Source: an uncultured Eubacteriales bacterium (GTDB taxonomy: Bacteria; Bacillota; Clostridia; Oscillospirales; Acutalibacteraceae). Taken from it: a stretch of DNA of 10,072 nt. Of the stretch, positions 7,921 to 10,072 are shown piece by piece. The position numbers and the translations under genes were made by a program. Location: assembly GCA_900320415.1 (NCBI GenBank), contig ONSE01000012.1, positions 1 through 10,072 of the forward strand, in the 5' to 3' direction. The first letter of the stretch is position 1, and each line of letters starts with the position of its first letter. The notes under the pieces are model-generated. The model did no database searches. It saw only the letters and a list, made by a program, of their open reading frames with translations, and had not been told where the DNA came from.

Positions 7921-8667
7921 TTATAAAATTCCTTTGAGTCCGAGGGGTACGCGCTCTCCCTGAATCCTGCGCGCCAGCCTGTCAAAGCTCTGAAACGCCG
8001 CGCCGCTCTCCACGCCTGCCGCGCCCCGCTGCATGACGACCGAGATGTTGATATCAAACGGCACAATGCCGATCAGCTGCGTCTGTGACGCGTCGATGAC
8101 CGCGTCAAGGTCGGGATAGAACCCCATTTTTCTGAACACTCTTTTGTCAAAGCGGTTGATGACAAGGCGGATGTCGCGCATATTGAGCGCTTCGAGCTTT
8201 TTCCTCACCTTCACGGCGCCGCGCACGCTTGTAGGCTCGGCGTTGGTGACGATCAGGGCGCTGTCCGCGGGAGCCGCGGCGGTCAGAAAGCCCGAGCCGA
8301 TGCCCGCGGGAGAATCCACGATCACGTAGTCATAGCTTCCCTTGACCGCGTTCACCAGCTGACGGAACACGGCGGGACTGAGCTCATTCTCCGCGTCAAA
8401 GGGAGCCGCCATCAAAAAGAGATTATCATTATTTTTACTTTTATAAATAGCCTCCGAAAAGGCGCAGTTGCCGCAAACCGCGTCGCTTGCGTCAAAAAGG
8501 ATGTCCTGCTCGATGTCGAGCATTATGTCAAGTCCGCGCATACCGCAGTCGCAGTCAATCAGAAGCACGCGTCTCCCCTGACGGAGGAGCGCCACCGAAA
8601 GGCAGATACAGACCGTGGACTTGCCCGTCCCGCCCTTGCCGGACGCGACAACAATCACATTGTTCAT
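7921..8667 (-). CDS. minD: MinD-like ParA-family ATPase with shortened C terminus
   Basis: A 248-residue deviant-Walker ATPase. Walker A is KGGTGKST (11-18) with signature Lys11 and Lys16, Walker A' is DCDCGMRGLD (38-47) and Walker B VIVDSPAGI (115-123, Asp118). The DSPAGI and GMRGLD blocks favour MinD over plasmid ParA or FlhG. MinD recruits the division inhibitor MinC to the membrane to place the septum. Here the protein ends only about six residues after the VPL that normally precedes the amphipathic membrane-targeting helix, so that helix seems absent. No minC or minE lies nearby. AGAGGT lies about nine bases before the chosen ATG at 8667; an in-frame TTG at 8715 lies within the -35 element and cannot be in the transcript. 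Neighbour mgsA is a frequent partner of minCDE-rodA clusters in clostridia. Membership is clear; a role in septum placement is uncertain. Confidence 0.85.
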   Translation of the reverse strand: MNNVIVVASGKGGTGKSTVCICLSVALLRQGRRVLLIDCDCGMRGLDIMLDIEQDILFDASDAVCGNCAFSEAIYKSKNNDNLFLMAAPFDAENELSPAVFRQLVNAVKGSYDYVIVDSPAGIGSGFLTAAAPADSALIVTNAEPTSVRGAVKVRKKLEALNMRDIRLVINRFDKRVFRKMGFYPDLDAVIDASQTQLIGIVPFDINISVVMQRGAAGVESGAAFQSFDRLARRIQGERVPLGLKGIL

Positions 8668-8669
8668 AA

Positions 8670-8692
8670 TACAATACCTCTTCTGTATTGTA
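8670..8692. promoter_or_regulatory. Perfect 8-bp inverted repeat over the minD -10 box, possible operator
   Basis: TACAATAC (8670-8677) and GTATTGTA (8685-8692) are exact inverted copies separated by 7 bases. The right arm contains the -10 hexamer and the spacer the Shine-Dalgarno sequence. The expected transcription start (about 8680) falls inside the element, so the whole hairpin would not form in RNA. A repressor operator is the simpler reading. The regulator is unknown. Confidence 0.45.
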
Positions 8693-8715
8693 CCACAAAT
8701 CAAACGAAAGGGCAA
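8687..8715 (-). promoter_or_regulatory. Sigma-A promoter of the minD-mgsA transcript
   Basis: On the minus strand: TTGCCC (8710-8715), a 17-base spacer, and TACAAT (8687-8692) preceded by TGG, an extended -10. Start expected near 8680, giving a short leader of about 13 bases that holds the AGAGG ribosome binding site. No terminator separates minD from mgsA, so this promoter probably serves both and perhaps reads on into hisS. Confidence 0.7.
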
Positions 8716-8725
8716 TATTGCACAG

Positions 8726-8746
8726 AAATTTTATCCGACAAAATTT
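8726..8746. repeat. AT-rich 7-bp inverted repeat upstream of the minD promoter
   Basis: AAATTTT (8726-8732) and AAAATTT (8740-8746) flank ATCCGAC, about 10 bases upstream of the -35 hexamer. It may be a regulator site, though AT-rich palindromes arise easily in such DNA. The rest of the 8716-8834 gap shows nothing I can name, including no clear terminator for the upstream methyltransferase gene. Confidence 0.35.
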
Positions 8747-8834
8747 ATATGGGTAATTTAGGCATAGTAGCCAAATAACAGACCGCCTGTATAGGGATAT
8801 TCGTGATTAATTAGCAGGAATTTGACAAAATATC

Positions 8835-9893
8835 TCAGATGCAGTAGAGGTTTGTATCCCACGCGGGAATATAGGGATGGTGTCTTAGAAAAATCCTATA
8901 GCCCGGATTCAGCTCACGGATCAAAAGCGGAAGACGGAAAATATCCTCAAACCGGTGATAGGCGGCAAAATTGAGCTTTGGCTTGCTCTGCAGCGTCTTT
9001 TTCATGCCCAGCAGCGTTTCATAGTCCGCGCCCTCCACGTCCGCCTTGACATAGTCCGCGCGGGTGCCGCAGAGAACGGAATCCACCGTCGCCACCCTTG
9101 TCCTTACGCCTTTTTCCGCGATCGCGCTGTTCCTCCCCGCCTTATTATTGAAGGTCAGTGTTGTGTTTTCGCTCCATGCACCCAGCTGCCAGAGCTCCGC
9201 ACGCTCCATTGCCGCGCAGTGCTCACGCAGCTTTTTGAAGTTCTTTTCATTCGGCTCAAACGCCACGATCTTGCGGTAGGTTCCTCCGCAATAGCGCAGG
9301 AACTCGTCGATGGTGTCTCCGTTATACGCGCCCAGGTCGACATAGACCTCATTTCCTCCCAAACCGAGCAAGGAAAACGCCTCGTCCTTGTCTGTTGTGA
9401 CGGCGTCGAGCAGCGGCAGCTTTCCCGTATAGTAAAACGCGAGGACATTCTGAAACACCCTGCGCGAAAGGTCGTCCGCCATCAGCTCATACGCCTGCTC
9501 CATCTTTTCAGCATGATCGCGCACAAAACCGTCGTCAAACAGCACGTCGCCGAATACGGGCACTCCCGGCACCAGCGTCGTGTGCCGCGCCGCCACGCGC
9601 TTCATATTTTCCATCACCTCAGGGAGCTGACTCGCGAAGCAGAGCGCGACAGCAACGTCCCCCAGCTCCTTTTCGATATCCGACAGCTTTTTTACCGTGA
9701 ATCCATGGAACCTCTGTCCCCTGACAAAATCATCACTCGCGAACACGCCGCTGACGCGGATCCCGAACCGGTCAAACGCCGCGAGCACCTTGTCCGCGCC
9801 GTCTCCCATGCCGTAGAGCACGACCGGCTTGCCGCAGGTCTGAAAATATTGCCAGACAGATGTTTTTCCGCCGAGAAAGTGTTTCAAATCCAT
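8835..9893 (-). CDS. FkbM-family SAM-dependent methyltransferase with N-terminal Rossmann-like domain
   Basis: A 352-residue protein with two parts. Residues of about 22-115 look like a nucleotide- or CoA-binding Rossmann domain (VVLYGMGDGADKVL at 24-37, then GVFASDDF), as found fused in sugar-modifying proteins. Residues of about 180-345 are a FkbM-type methyltransferase: SAM motif I EVYVDLGAYNGDT (183-195), acidic FEPN (213-216) and KADVEGADYE (284-293), which is the FkbM hallmark. Members O-methylate sugars, polyketides or other small molecules; the substrate here cannot be told. No signal peptide or membrane helix is seen, so it should be cytoplasmic. GGAG (9901-9904) precedes the ATG by seven bases. 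It stands alone between an rRNA operon and the minD promoter, with no glycan-synthesis neighbours to indicate its target. Confidence 0.85.
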   Translation of the reverse strand: MDLKHFLGGKTSVWQYFQTCGKPVVLYGMGDGADKVLAAFDRFGIRVSGVFASDDFVRGQRFHGFTVKKLSDIEKELGDVAVALCFASQLPEVMENMKRVAARHTTLVPGVPVFGDVLFDDGFVRDHAEKMEQAYELMADDLSRRVFQNVLAFYYTGKLPLLDAVTTDKDEAFSLLGLGGNEVYVDLGAYNGDTIDEFLRYCGGTYRKIVAFEPNEKNFKKLREHCAAMERAELWQLGAWSENTTLTFNNKAGRNSAIAEKGVRTRVATVDSVLCGTRADYVKADVEGADYETLLGMKKTLQSKPKLNFAAYHRFEDIFRLPLLIRELNPGYRIFLRHHPYIPAWDTNLYCI

Positions 9894-9916
9894 CGTGTTT
9901 CTCCGTTTCCGTACGC

Positions 9917-9944
9917 AGTATACTATACTATATTATAGTGTAAA
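9917..9944 (-). promoter_or_regulatory. Probable promoter of the methyltransferase gene at the tail of the rRNA terminator
   Basis: On the minus strand: TTTACA (9939-9944), a 16-base spacer, and TATACT (9917-9922). The -35 hexamer begins in the T-tract of the upstream terminator. A second TATAAT at 9932-9937 lies within the spacer but has no fitting -35. The expected leader is about 17 bases. Confidence 0.55.
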
Positions 9945-9979
9945 AAAATAATAAAAACGCCCACCCTACTGGGTGGACG
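9942..9979 (-). terminator. Intrinsic terminator of the rRNA operon
   Basis: On the minus strand a 9-bp stem (9971-9979 with 9958-9966, one G-U pair) closes a 4-base AGTA loop and is followed by a U-rich run of 16 bases (9942-9957). It lies about five bases after the 5S 3' end. Confidence 0.92.
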
Positions 9980-9984
9980 CTTTC

Positions 9985-10072
9985 GGTGTTGGCATCTCCC
10001 TATTTTCACACCTCGTCGCCAAGGCACTATTTTCGGCACCACTGAGCTTAACTTCTGTGTTCGGTATGGGAA
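9985..10072 (-). rRNA. rrf: 5S ribosomal RNA (partial, 5' end off window)
   Basis: The minus strand carries the conserved 5S block CCCATACCGAACACAGAAG followed by TTAAGC, then the helix and loop regions ending in GATGCCAACACC. The 3' end is set near 9985, since GCCAACACC is the 3' arm of the closing helix, just before the terminator. About 88 of roughly 117 bases are present; the missing 5' part lies beyond the right edge. As 5S usually ends an rrn operon, 23S and 16S probably lie further to the right. Confidence 0.95.

Noticed and set aside
8668..8715. Upstream TTG start for the MinD-like protein.
   Set aside because: It falls in the -35 hexamer of the only good promoter, and the family begins right at the MNNVIVVASGKGG segment.

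Overview
The window looks like a chromosomal segment of a Gram-positive gut-type Clostridia member, most likely a Ruminococcus-like Oscillospiraceae. The reasons are strong GGAGG-type ribosome binding sites, Firmicutes-style gene families, a dockerin protein with a Thr/Glu/Pro linker of the kind found in cellulosome or amylosome bacteria, and rather GC-rich coding DNA with AT-rich gaps. The genus is an inference. Every gene that can be supported lies on the minus strand, so transcription runs from right to left.

Reading in the direction of transcription, the right edge holds the 3' part of a 5S rRNA gene and a strong intrinsic terminator, i.e. the end of an rRNA operon. A promoter at the tail of that terminator reads into a FkbM-family methyltransferase gene. 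After a gap of about 170 bp with a good extended -10 promoter comes a MinD-like ATPase gene, then a methylglyoxal synthase homologue (mgsA). A short spacer with two palindromes leads to hisS and aspS, encoding histidyl- and aspartyl-tRNA synthetases. Then come a membrane-anchored zinc-ribbon protein of unknown role and the tightly overlapping trio rbfA-nrnA-truB (30S maturation, nanoRNA and pAp turnover, tRNA U55 pseudouridylation), closed by an intrinsic terminator. A separate, well-formed promoter then drives a secreted dockerin protein with a starch-enzyme-like X25-type module, which runs off the left edge.

Much of the content is translation machinery. No phage, transposon, CRISPR array or complete new system is visible. 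The most noteworthy points are as follows. The mgsA homologue has replaced three residues matching known catalytic or active-site positions of E. coli MgsA (Asp71, His98 and Asp101), although the fold signatures remain. The adjacent MinD-like ATPase lacks the usual C-terminal membrane helix and has no minC or minE beside it; the pair looks like the remains of a clostridial minCDE-rodA-mgsA cluster. A perfect 8-bp inverted repeat overlaps the minD -10 box. The dockerin protein carries its dockerin at the N terminus.
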